A stretch of DNA of 64,000 bases from Bog-473 sp963824195 (lineage in GTDB: Bacteria; Actinomycetota; Acidimicrobiia; Acidimicrobiales; RAAP-2), in the NCBI GenBank assembly GCA_963824195.1, contig CAWGOJ010000016.1:1-64000 (forward strand). The letters run 5' to 3'. How positions within the stretch are numbered: position 1 is the stretch's first letter; each line of letters begins with the position of its first letter. The notes under the pieces are model-generated. The model saw only the letters and a list, made by a program, of their open reading frames with translations. It searched no databases and had not been told where the DNA came from. Shown here piece after piece: positions 1 to 8,187 of the stretch. The translations under genes were made by a program, and so were the position numbers.

Positions 1-49
1 TGAGCCCTACCCGGCTGAACCCAGAATCGCTCGTAGAAGGGGTTGTGCC

Positions 50-1444
50 ATGGAAAACCACGAGATGAGCGCGCGGAGCGTCGACACCATGAGCGGCTCC
101 GATGCACTGCTGTGGACGATCAGCGCCGATCCCGTGATGCGCCCCACCATCGTGGCCATCATGGTCCTGGAGGGAAGGCCCGACTGGGCAGAGGTCCGCG
201 CCCGCGTTGCCGGTCTCACCGTGACGGTGCCACGCCTGCGTTCGCGGGCGGTGACCCGAGCCCCGGGCCGGGGTCGCCCGCAGTTCGTGCCTGACGAGTC
301 CTTCGACCTCGACACCCACCTACGGCGCATGCGCCTGGCCGGGCACGGAAGCCTGCGCGATGTCCTCGACATGGCCCAGACGATGGCGACGAGCGGCTTC
401 GACTCCGCCCTACCGCTGTGGGAGGCCGTCCTGGTCGAGGGCATCGGCGCGGACCGCGCCGCCCTCCTCATGAAGGTCCACCACGCTCTCATCGACGGAG
501 TGGGCGGCCTCGCCGTGCTGGCCCACCTCTTCGACCCCTCCGGCCCGGCGTCGCCGGCGGGACACAGGGACACGGTGCCGGAGGCCAGCCCCGTGCCCGG
601 CCGCTCGCTGCTCTCGCGTCTGCCGCTCCTGCCCGATCCAACCGGTCTCGTCAACGGCGCGGCCGGCGTGGTGACGCACCCCGTTCGCTCACTCGGCCAG
701 CTTGCCGCGGTGGGCACCTCGGTGGCCAGGCTGATGGCTCCGGCGGGCAAACCGATCTCCTCCATCATGACGGGACGCAGCTTCCGGCGTCACGTCGAAG
801 TCATTGAGCTCGACCTCCCGAGCCTCAAGAGCGCCGCAAAGGCATGGGGCGGCACGGTGAACGACGTGTTCGTGGCGTCCGTCGTGCGTGGCCTGAGCCT
901 CTATCACGAGCAGCACGGCGCGACGAGCTCGGGCTTCCGCGCGCTGATGCCGGTGAACGTGCGCGGGGGTGGGGAGCAAGCGGGTGGGAACCACTTCGTC
1001 CCCGCACGATTCGTCATCCCCGTCCACTCCGACGTCGCGGACTGCATGGCGGAGGTGCGAAAGAACGCGGCCCAGTGGAAGCACGCGCCGGGCCTCGCCC
1101 TGAGCGACGTCTTGGCCACCGTGCTGAGCGCCCTGCCCGCCGTCGTGGCCCGCAACCTCTGGAGCTCCATGCTGCTGGGCGACGACTTCTGCATCACCAA
1201 CATCCCCGGCCCTCCGTTCCGGGCCTTCCTGGCGGGCGTGGGTGTCGAGGGGATCTACGCGGTGTCGCCGCCGTCGGGGGCCGCTCTCAACGTGTCCCTC
1301 GTGTCCGCCGCGGACCGGGCCTGCATCACCATTACCGCCGACGTCGCAGCCGTTCCCGACAGCCCCAAGCTCGCCGCCTGCATCGAGGATGGTTTCGCCG
1401 AGGTCTGCTCCGTACGGCTGCCGGGTCCCCCGCGGTCGACATGA
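50..1444 (+). CDS. WS/DGAT-family wax ester synthase/diacylglycerol acyltransferase (first copy)
   Basis: Predicted 464-residue O-acyltransferase of the bifunctional wax ester synthase/acyl-CoA:diacylglycerol acyltransferase family, which transfers acyl groups from acyl-CoA to fatty alcohols or diacylglycerol for storage lipid. The catalytic HHxxxDG motif is present as HHALIDG at residues 144-150. A C-terminal NIPGPP element around residue 385 matches the conserved NVPGP block of the family, and the length is typical. The ATG at 50 follows an AAGGGG ribosome-binding sequence. Its stop overlaps the start of a second acyltransferase in an ATGA arrangement, so the two are probably co-translated. 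Substrate preference cannot be read from the sequence. Confidence 0.9.
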   Translation: MENHEMSARSVDTMSGSDALLWTISADPVMRPTIVAIMVLEGRPDWAEVRARVAGLTVTVPRLRSRAVTRAPGRGRPQFVPDESFDLDTHLRRMRLAGHGSLRDVLDMAQTMATSGFDSALPLWEAVLVEGIGADRAALLMKVHHALIDGVGGLAVLAHLFDPSGPASPAGHRDTVPEASPVPGRSLLSRLPLLPDPTGLVNGAAGVVTHPVRSLGQLAAVGTSVARLMAPAGKPISSIMTGRSFRRHVEVIELDLPSLKSAAKAWGGTVNDVFVASVVRGLSLYHEQHGATSSGFRALMPVNVRGGGEQAGGNHFVPARFVIPVHSDVADCMAEVRKNAAQWKHAPGLALSDVLATVLSALPAVVARNLWSSMLLGDDFCITNIPGPPFRAFLAGVGVEGIYAVSPPSGAALNVSLVSAADRACITITADVAAVPDSPKLAACIEDGFAEVCSVRLPGPPRST

Positions 1445-2880
1445 CCGCTCCCGCCAACACCCTGACGCCGCTCGATGCGTCGTTCCTCTACATGGAATCG
1501 GACCATACGCCGATGCACATGGGCTCCATCGGCATCTTCGAGGGGGGCCCGTTGCACGACGCCCGTGGGTGCCTGCGTCTCGAGGAGGCGCGGGCCGAAG
1601 TGGAGAGCCGGCTGCACCTCGTGCCGAAGCTGCGCAAGGTCGTCCGGTTCCCGGTGCTCGGCGAGTCCGCACCCGTGTGGGTGGACGACCCCGATTTCGA
1701 CATCACCAGTCATGTCCACCAGGCCGCGTTGCCCAAGCCCGGGACAGACGCCCAGCTGCTGGAGCTCTGCGCCCGGCTCATGTCCTGCCCGCTCGACCGC
1801 ACGCGGCCGCTCTGGGACATCTGGTTGATCGATGGGCTCGAGGGCGGGCGCGTCGCTCTGCTCGAGATGCTGCATCACTCCATGGCGGACGGCCTTGCGG
1901 GCGTCGAGCTCGCCACAGTCCTGCTCGACCTGGAGCCTCGTACGCCGGCTCGGCACGCCCCAGACGGGTGGCAGCCGGCTCCGGCTCCGGGGCGGCTGGC
2001 CGTCGCCACCGAAGGGGTGGCCCGTCTCGCCGGGGTCGCCCGGACGCTCGCCGAGGACGGATGGCATGCCGCGTGGCACCCGTCCGAGGCGGGTTACGTG
2101 CTGGCGCGCTACACCTCGGCCTTCCGCAGCCTGCTGTCCGTTTCGCCGGCCACGCCCGACTGCTCCCTCAACGCTCCGGTCGGCTTCGACCGCCGGATCC
2201 TCGTCGTCCGCCAACCGATGGACGAGCTCCGCCGGGCTGAGCGCCGCTTCGGCGTGACGCTGAACGACCTGCTCCTCACGGCCATCGCAGGCGGAGTCCA
2301 CGATCTTCTCTCGGCGCGGGGCGAGGTGATGGAGGGACGCCAGCTCCAGGTACTCGTCCCGGTCGGGTCGGATCACCACGGCGACCGCCGGCTGGGCAAC
2401 GACGTGTCCGCCATGGTCGTGCGGCTCCCGATCGGTGCCGCACCGGCTGCCGAACGAGTTCGTGAGGTGGCCCGGGCCGAACGGGACTCCAAGGACCACG
2501 CACAGTCACTGGCCACGCACCTACTCCTGTCCTCGCTCGACGCGTTGCCGCCCGCGGCACTGTCGGCCGCCAGCCACCTCGTACACCACCAGCCGTTCGT
2601 CAACCTGGTCGTCACGAACGTGCCGGGCCCCGACGTCCCGCTCTACGTGCTCGGTGCCCGCATGCTCGAGGCCATCCCGCTCGTGCCCCTGGGGGGCAAC
2701 CTCAGCGTGGGCGTGGCCGCGCTGTCTTACAACAGCCAGTTGACGATTGGCATCCTCACCGACCCCGTCGCCTGTCCCGACGTCGAGGTTCTCGCCGAGG
2801 GTGTCGCCCGCTGCTTCTCCGATCTGGTAGCCGCCGTGCCGAGTCCCACCCGGGCGGCGCACCACGCAGCCCGGGCCTGA
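1441..2880 (+). CDS. WS/DGAT-family wax ester synthase/diacylglycerol acyltransferase (second copy)
   Basis: Second WS/DGAT acyltransferase, 479 residues. The active-site motif is HHSMADG at residues 145-151, and a C-terminal NVPGPDVPLY block is present. The open frame extends much further upstream but only as a shadow of the preceding gene. The ATG at 1441 is chosen because it overlaps the upstream TGA (ATGA) and gives the family's normal N-terminus (LTPLDASFLYME). The two copies are clearly diverged, so this is an old duplication or two distinct subfamilies rather than a recent tandem repeat. Divergent specificity (wax ester versus triacylglycerol) is possible but is inference. Confidence 0.9.
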   Translation: MTAPANTLTPLDASFLYMESDHTPMHMGSIGIFEGGPLHDARGCLRLEEARAEVESRLHLVPKLRKVVRFPVLGESAPVWVDDPDFDITSHVHQAALPKPGTDAQLLELCARLMSCPLDRTRPLWDIWLIDGLEGGRVALLEMLHHSMADGLAGVELATVLLDLEPRTPARHAPDGWQPAPAPGRLAVATEGVARLAGVARTLAEDGWHAAWHPSEAGYVLARYTSAFRSLLSVSPATPDCSLNAPVGFDRRILVVRQPMDELRRAERRFGVTLNDLLLTAIAGGVHDLLSARGEVMEGRQLQVLVPVGSDHHGDRRLGNDVSAMVVRLPIGAAPAAERVREVARAERDSKDHAQSLATHLLLSSLDALPPAALSAASHLVHHQPFVNLVVTNVPGPDVPLYVLGARMLEAIPLVPLGGNLSVGVAALSYNSQLTIGILTDPVACPDVEVLAEGVARCFSDLVAAVPSPTRAAHHAARA

Positions 2881-2960
2881 GCTTCTTCCGTGGCAACCCG
2901 GCGCAGGTAGCAAGCTCGTGATCGTGGAGACGCTGGCGTCGCGGCCCCCGAACCAGCCGC

Positions 2961-4772
2961 TCATGGCACCTCGTCCAGGTGGGCTGGTCCTGTCATGTCG
3001 GCGACGCGGCGTACCACGTAGTCGCTGAGCAGCTCCGACACACGGTCGCGGCCCGTCCGCTCGAGAAGGGAGTGCTCCAGGTTGGGGACAGTCTCTATGC
3101 AAAGACGTCCTTTGCCGATCAGGGCGCGGATCCGGCGGTGATCACCGCGGTACAGCCCGCGCGACTCCTCGCTGCCGACCACGACCAGCACATCGACGCC
3201 GGATTCCGTCAGGCGCTCCAATGTCCGGGCCGGGCTTGACCTCAGGAACCACCGATTCACAATCCACCAGCCACTGTTGGGGATCCACCGCGTCGCGCCA
3301 CGCAACCGCGCAACCCGCCTCATGGCGCGCGAAACCCAGGGCCGGGTCGCTCGCCAACTCTGCCGATCGTTCGACGCGGGCGAGCTCTCCTCGTTGGGCT
3401 CGAAGAACCGGTATGAGTGTTCCCCCCACCGCGTGTACGTGAGGACAGGATTGACCGCGCAGACGGCCGCGACCGGTTCGGCGAGCGCCGATTCGATGGC
3501 GTGGGCGGCGCCCGAGCACAGACCCACCAAGACAAGCTTTGCGCCGTCTTCGGCGGTCGCGGCGCGGCGAATGTCGCTCAGGTCCTCGAGGGCGTCGTCG
3601 GGGAACACGACCAGCTCGGTTCGCCCAGGTCTCGTCGGGCTGTCGCCGATGCCACTCAGATCCACCCGCAGGCACCGCAAGCCACTCGCCGCCCACGACC
3701 GGGCCAGCTCCACCCAGAGCCGACCCTGCCCATGGTGACCGATCCGCCCCACGTTGAGGAAGACGACGGTCGGGGCCGACGGGTCGAAGTGGTCCTCCGG
3801 CTCGCTGAGCATCCCAAAGAGGTGTGCCGGCCCGAGATCGACAGGTCGTTCGAGCACGCCGGGCCGACCATTGCTCCGGTGCACCGCCGTCGCCGGCCGG
3901 TTCGGCACGTCGAGCCTGCCCAGGGGCCCTCCTGGTTCTGTGAGCCAGGCAACGATCCTGTCCAGCGTCGGCCTCGGCGTAATGGCCTGTTCCTCGAGGA
4001 GAGCTTCCTGCCCGCTCACCTCCACCGACTCGACGTGGGGCAGCGCCCGCCGCTCCGCCAGCACGCGCTCGAGTCTCCTCCCCTGTCGGGACAGCATCAG
4101 CTCCCGAGAGGCCAGGCTCCCGTGGCTGGGAGCGATCGCAAGCGGCTCCAGCTCCAAGACGGTCGCGGCGGAGAACACGACGCCAGGTCCCTCGACCGAC
4201 CCGCCCTCGTCCGTCCCTCCCGAGCCCGACACCTCACCCTCGCGCAGGAACCCGCTCCCCATGGGCAGGTCTCGCCGGAGAGCTGACAACGCTCGCTGCT
4301 CTCGGAGGAACGCCTTACCCGTCGCACACGGGTCCCACAGCACCAAGTCGTCGACCCTCCCGCCGTGGGCGAGCTCGGCGGCAGCCAGTGTGGCGCCGAG
4401 CCGGAGCCCCACCACGGCCACCCGCGGCGCCCCGAGGGCGCGGGCGTACTCAATGGCGCCTCGGACCCCGCGCAGCCACTCCGGCACGAGGTCGGGGTCG
4501 GTCCATGTGCCAGCCGAGTCTCCTGTTGCCGCGTAGTCGACCCGAAGAGCGGCCCAGCCGGAAGCGGCTAACCGATGCGCCAGGTCACGGAGTGCACGCG
4601 CCGAGTACGCGGACTCCAATCCCATCGTCGGGCACAGGATCGCGGCACCGGCGACGAGACCGTCGTCGGGAAGGTCCAGCCAGGTGAACAGCGGTCTGTC
4701 GGGTGACCCGAGCCACAGCGCGATGGACTCCACTCCCTTCGAGGAAGGGGCCTCAGCCAGATGCGGTGGCAC
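2961..4772 (-). CDS. Tandem alpha/beta-hydrolase-fold protein with altered nucleophile sites
   Basis: A 603-residue protein that appears to hold two alpha/beta-hydrolase domains, roughly residues 15-275 and 315-590. It resembles the hydrolases found beside polysaccharide export loci. In the first domain the nucleophile elbow GxSxG reads GLRLG (122-126), with Arg where Ser is expected. In the second it reads GLCSG (417-421), with Cys at the nucleophile position. A C-terminal EHS histidine near residue 575 could complete a Cys-His site in the second domain. No signal peptide is visible, so it is probably cytoplasmic. It is the most distal gene of the leftward polysaccharide cluster. The GTG at 4772 is the first start; a GTG at 4733 is an alternative. 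Substrate unknown. Confidence 0.75.
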   Translation of the reverse strand: MPPHLAEAPSSKGVESIALWLGSPDRPLFTWLDLPDDGLVAGAAILCPTMGLESAYSARALRDLAHRLAASGWAALRVDYAATGDSAGTWTDPDLVPEWLRGVRGAIEYARALGAPRVAVVGLRLGATLAAAELAHGGRVDDLVLWDPCATGKAFLREQRALSALRRDLPMGSGFLREGEVSGSGGTDEGGSVEGPGVVFSAATVLELEPLAIAPSHGSLASRELMLSRQGRRLERVLAERRALPHVESVEVSGQEALLEEQAITPRPTLDRIVAWLTEPGGPLGRLDVPNRPATAVHRSNGRPGVLERPVDLGPAHLFGMLSEPEDHFDPSAPTVVFLNVGRIGHHGQGRLWVELARSWAASGLRCLRVDLSGIGDSPTRPGRTELVVFPDDALEDLSDIRRAATAEDGAKLVLVGLCSGAAHAIESALAEPVAAVCAVNPVLTYTRWGEHSYRFFEPNEESSPASNDRQSWRATRPWVSRAMRRVARLRGATRWIPNSGWWIVNRWFLRSSPARTLERLTESGVDVLVVVGSEESRGLYRGDHRRIRALIGKGRLCIETVPNLEHSLLERTGRDRVSELLSDYVVRRVADMTGPAHLDEVP

Positions 4773-4865
4773 GGGTCCCCCACGGCCTGGGCAAGCTGAG
4801 TTGTGACACCGAGTCGCGTCCGACCAACACCGCCGTCCGCGGCAGCCCCGTCACGGCGAGAGACC

Positions 4866-6479
4866 CTAGTGCGGTCGGGCCGTGAACCGGCCCAACGAGG
4901 CTCGGATGCGGACGAAGACCCACTGCCGCTGGACGGAGGGCAAGGACACCAGGAGGAGCGAGTAGAAGACAGCCATGAGAGCGACCCCTGCCGCGGCCAC
5001 AGCGGTGAGCCCGACTATCCGGCCATGCGTTTCGGTGAAGACGAACAGCGGGCCACCGCCACGCCCGAGCGCCCAGGCGAGGCCGCCGGTGACGACCGCG
5101 GGCAGGCCGAGCGTGCGCACGGCACGGAACGCCCGGCGGTGGATCGAATCCCCCAACAGACGGTAGGCCAGCGGGAGCATGAACATCCCCTCCATCACCA
5201 CCACACCGATCAGCGTGGCCTCGGCCATGCCCAGGGCGCCGTAGCGGGAGGCCAGCAAGATCCCGAGGACCACGTGGAGCACGGCCTCGACGCCGTAGAG
5301 GACTGCCGCCAGGGTCGGGCGACCGGCGCCATTGAGAGCGTTCCTGAGCGTCAGCGCCCACGCCTGCACGACGCCGGCGAGGCACAGCAGCCCGATGACC
5401 GGCGCAGCCTCGCGGTACAGCGGCCCCACCCACGCCTCAGTGGTGGGGCCGGCCAGGAAGCCCAACACGATGGCCGTGGGAATGCTCAGGTACTGCACGA
5501 AGCGCACCACCTCGTCGGTGCTGTCGCGCAGGCCCGACCAGTCGTCTCGTGCGCTCAGCTGTCCTGCCTTCGGGATCAAGAGAAACGTCCGGGGTTGGAC
5601 GATCCGCACCGGAAGCAAGCCGAGCCGCTGTGCGACCGCGTAAATGGCGGCCGCCCGCACCCCCGCGGCTGCGCCAACAATGAGGACATCCGACAGCCCG
5701 ATCACCGCATCGGCAAATTCCACGATTGAGTACCGGCTCGATGCCGAGGTGAACGCCCGAAGGAGGCGCCGGTCGAACCGGCGCAGGGAGATATGGAACC
5801 AGGGCAGGAGGCGGTGCACTATCACCAGGCGCGACATCTGGCCCACCAAGCTGATCGCGACTGTGACGAGGCCAAGCGCGACCAGGCCTCCATGGAGCCA
5901 CAAGACGATGACCCAGCCAATTGCCTGCGACACTATGACCGCGATCAGGCTGTAGTTCAGAAGATCGAATCGCTGCAGGGCAAGCAGTGCTCCACCGAAC
6001 GTGTCCATCGGAATGGAAACCGCCATGTCGAACGCGAGGAGCAGGAGCAGGAGCCGCGCCTGGCCGACCAAGCTCTTGGGAATGCTCGTGATGATGTCGG
6101 GAAGAAAAATCGCAAAAACCACGACGCCGGCGAACGCGACGATCCCCAGCACCGAGAGGACCAGGAAGGAGGTATTGAGCGTGGCACCGACCTTGTCGTT
6201 GTCTTCCAGCTCGAGATGCCGGCTGACGAAGGCCACGGTGGCATTGGCGAACCCCAGCTCGAGGAGCTCGAGGAAGGGGATGAGCGAGCCGATGAGCGCC
6301 CAGACCCCGTAGCGGAGGATGCCGAGTTGGTGGGTGAGGATCGGTGTGGTGATGAACCCCACCGCCACGAGTGCCACCGCGACGAGGTAGTTGGTCGCCA
6401 CGTTGCGACGCACGGTCGCCTTCTTGGGCCGACCACTCCCGGACGGGCTATCGTGCGAGAACTCGGGTTCGCGCAGCAC
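4866..6479 (-). CDS. Polysaccharide flippase, Wzx/MATE-like (oligosaccharide repeat-unit exporter)
   Basis: Integral membrane protein of 537 residues with about a dozen hydrophobic segments, beginning with VALVAVGFITTPILTHQLG near residues 34-52. This matches the polysaccharide biosynthesis/MOP flippase family that turns lipid-linked sugar repeat units across the membrane. It lies between the tandem hydrolase and the chain-length ATPase gene, 3 bases after the latter's stop codon, so translation is probably coupled. The start is a GTG at 6479. Position among a polymerase, glycosyltransferases and an initiating transferase supports a role in a Wzx/Wzy-type pathway. Confidence 0.85.
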   Translation of the reverse strand: MLREPEFSHDSPSGSGRPKKATVRRNVATNYLVAVALVAVGFITTPILTHQLGILRYGVWALIGSLIPFLELLELGFANATVAFVSRHLELEDNDKVGATLNTSFLVLSVLGIVAFAGVVVFAIFLPDIITSIPKSLVGQARLLLLLLAFDMAVSIPMDTFGGALLALQRFDLLNYSLIAVIVSQAIGWVIVLWLHGGLVALGLVTVAISLVGQMSRLVIVHRLLPWFHISLRRFDRRLLRAFTSASSRYSIVEFADAVIGLSDVLIVGAAAGVRAAAIYAVAQRLGLLPVRIVQPRTFLLIPKAGQLSARDDWSGLRDSTDEVVRFVQYLSIPTAIVLGFLAGPTTEAWVGPLYREAAPVIGLLCLAGVVQAWALTLRNALNGAGRPTLAAVLYGVEAVLHVVLGILLASRYGALGMAEATLIGVVVMEGMFMLPLAYRLLGDSIHRRAFRAVRTLGLPAVVTGGLAWALGRGGGPLFVFTETHGRIVGLTAVAAAGVALMAVFYSLLLVSLPSVQRQWVFVRIRASLGRFTARPH

Positions 6480-6482
6480 GTC

Positions 6483-7838
6483 CTAGCTATGTCGTGCGAG
6501 CCAGCGGTGCTTCGTCTTGGTCTCGTGCATCTGGGTCGGCCCGAAGTAGCCGTAGCTGTCATCGACGTTCCTCCGGCGCACGCGGTTCAGCACGATGCCC
6601 ACGACATTCGCCCTCGCGGCCCGCAGTTGCACCAGGCTCTGCTCGAGACGCTCGGGGTCGAATTTCCGGGCGTCGACCACCAGGACCACGGCATCGGCCT
6701 TGGCCACCAGGATCCTGGTCTCGGCCACGCCCGACAGCGGCGGGCAGTCGACAATCACCGTCTGGTCCGACTCGTGGAGGGCGCTGAGGAGCCGGGGGAC
6801 TTCGGCCGTCACGATGTCTGCGGGGTGGCGTCTCGGTACGCCGGCCGGTATGAGCTCCAGGTAGCGGTTGCCCGTCGGGGTCAGGAGCTCGGCAGGGCCG
6901 TTGGGGGCGTAGAAGTCGCTCACGCCGGGCGACAGGGCCACCCCGAAGATGTCGTGGAGCGTCGGCTTGCGCAGATCGCAGTCGACCGCCACCACCGAGC
7001 GACCCGGTATCGCCAGTGCCCACGCCACGTGGGAAGCGACGGAGGACTTCCCCTCGCGGGGCTCCCAGGAGGTCACGGCAATGGTGGGGTTCGCCTCCTG
7101 GAACATGAGGTGGAGAGAGCTGCGGAGCTGCTGGAACGCTTCGAGCGCGCCTTGGTCGGTGGTCGATTCGAAGACATCGGCCGGGCCGGCGCCGGCATGG
7201 ACGAGCGTGGGCACCTCGCCCAGGACGGTCAGCCCGACCCGGTCCCGGATCTCGTCGGCAGTGACGAACCGGCGCCGCAGGGAAGCTGCCGCCAGGGCGG
7301 CGAACACGGCGGCAATGAGCCCGAATGCGATGGCCGCCACCGCGATCGTCGTGCGGGGGTTCGTAGGCGAGGTTGGGAGCTGCGCCGGGCCCAGCTCTGA
7401 CAGAACAAGGGTCGTCGTCGCCTGGCGGTTCGTCAGTTGCAACACTCTGGCGGCCAGGGCGTCGGCATAGGCCTGGGCGGCGGCCGGGTCCGTGCTCGAC
7501 GCCATGACGGTGACCGAGTTCGAGGCGGGATTCCCAGTCGCCGAGAGCTTCACCGGCACGGCTAGGTAGCGGGCGGGCACCAGCGGACGCGTCTGGTCGG
7601 CCACGATCGGGTTGTCGGCCTCCACCACGATCTGGGGAATCTCGATCTGGATGGCATTGACGTCGGACCCCGGGTCCGTCGAACTCGCCGGCGGCTGCGC
7701 CAGCAGTACGACCGTGGCCTGGTACTGCTTCGCCGGCAGCACCGCGAAGGCGGCGCCGACCACCACGCACACCAAGAAGGTGACGAGAGCAACGATCCAG
7801 TGGGCGCGCACGGTGCGCACTATCTGTCTCAGGTCCAC
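6483..7838 (-). CDS. Wzz/Wzc-like chain-length regulator with CpsD-type tyrosine-kinase/ATPase domain
   Basis: A 451-residue fusion typical of actinobacterial exopolysaccharide co-polymerases. Residues 1-190 form a Wzz domain with transmembrane helices at about 14-34 and 164-185. The cytoplasmic P-loop domain has a Walker A variant EPREGKSS (259-266), Walker A' VAVDCDLRKP (283-292) and Walker B VIVDCPP (about 352). Such proteins control polymer length and are often autophosphorylated on C-terminal tyrosines. Here the tail has only the YGYFG pair instead of a long tyrosine cluster, so autokinase activity is uncertain. Its start overlaps the end of the degraded FkbM-like frame upstream. Confidence 0.87.
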   Translation of the reverse strand: MDLRQIVRTVRAHWIVALVTFLVCVVVGAAFAVLPAKQYQATVVLLAQPPASSTDPGSDVNAIQIEIPQIVVEADNPIVADQTRPLVPARYLAVPVKLSATGNPASNSVTVMASSTDPAAAQAYADALAARVLQLTNRQATTTLVLSELGPAQLPTSPTNPRTTIAVAAIAFGLIAAVFAALAAASLRRRFVTADEIRDRVGLTVLGEVPTLVHAGAGPADVFESTTDQGALEAFQQLRSSLHLMFQEANPTIAVTSWEPREGKSSVASHVAWALAIPGRSVVAVDCDLRKPTLHDIFGVALSPGVSDFYAPNGPAELLTPTGNRYLELIPAGVPRRHPADIVTAEVPRLLSALHESDQTVIVDCPPLSGVAETRILVAKADAVVLVVDARKFDPERLEQSLVQLRAARANVVGIVLNRVRRRNVDDSYGYFGPTQMHETKTKHRWLARHS

Positions 7839-8187
7839 GCCCCACCCTTTCCTCGTAGCTCTTCGGTGGCTGCAGTGAGCGACCGCTGCACACCCTCCAC
7901 CAGCCGGTCGAGTGAGAGGTCATCCCGAATATGAGAGCTGCAACGACCGTTCAGCATGGGCTCACGCTGCTGCCAGCCTACGAGGCTCTCCGGGGCGGAA
8001 GCGACCACCCCGGCATCGCCCGGCTCCGTCAGGAACCGCTGGAACTCTCCCGTGAGCCCTCGGGACTGCCCACTATCCGGGAGACCAGGGCTGGACGGGC
8101 GGTGACGAGTGCCCCGCGTGCGCCCTGGAGCACAGTCAGCTCCGTCCCACCGACGGGACCCCTGCGATGGACGCCGATCGATGGCTA
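7829..8187 (-). pseudogene. Degraded C-terminal remnant of an FkbM-type methyltransferase
   Basis: This interval between the O-antigen ligase and the Wzc-like gene has no intact gene. Right after the ligase stop, in the same frame, the minus strand reads GGTELTVLQGARGALVTARP, which resembles the conserved EGAExxVLxGAxxxLxxxRP block near the C-terminus of FkbM methyltransferases. That frame hits a stop near 8030. The neighbouring frame then continues as a plausible tail (EFQRFLTEPGDAGVVASAPE onwards) to a TGA at 7829-7831, overlapping the Wzc-like start. The SAM-binding N-terminal part is absent. A truncated, frameshifted remnant is the best reading; homology rests on one short block. Confidence 0.4.

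Noticed and set aside
844..1440. Long upstream extension of the second WS/DGAT reading frame
   Set aside because: It is an out-of-frame shadow of the first acyltransferase, Arg/Gly-rich; the ATGA overlap at 1441 and the family N-terminus fix the start.
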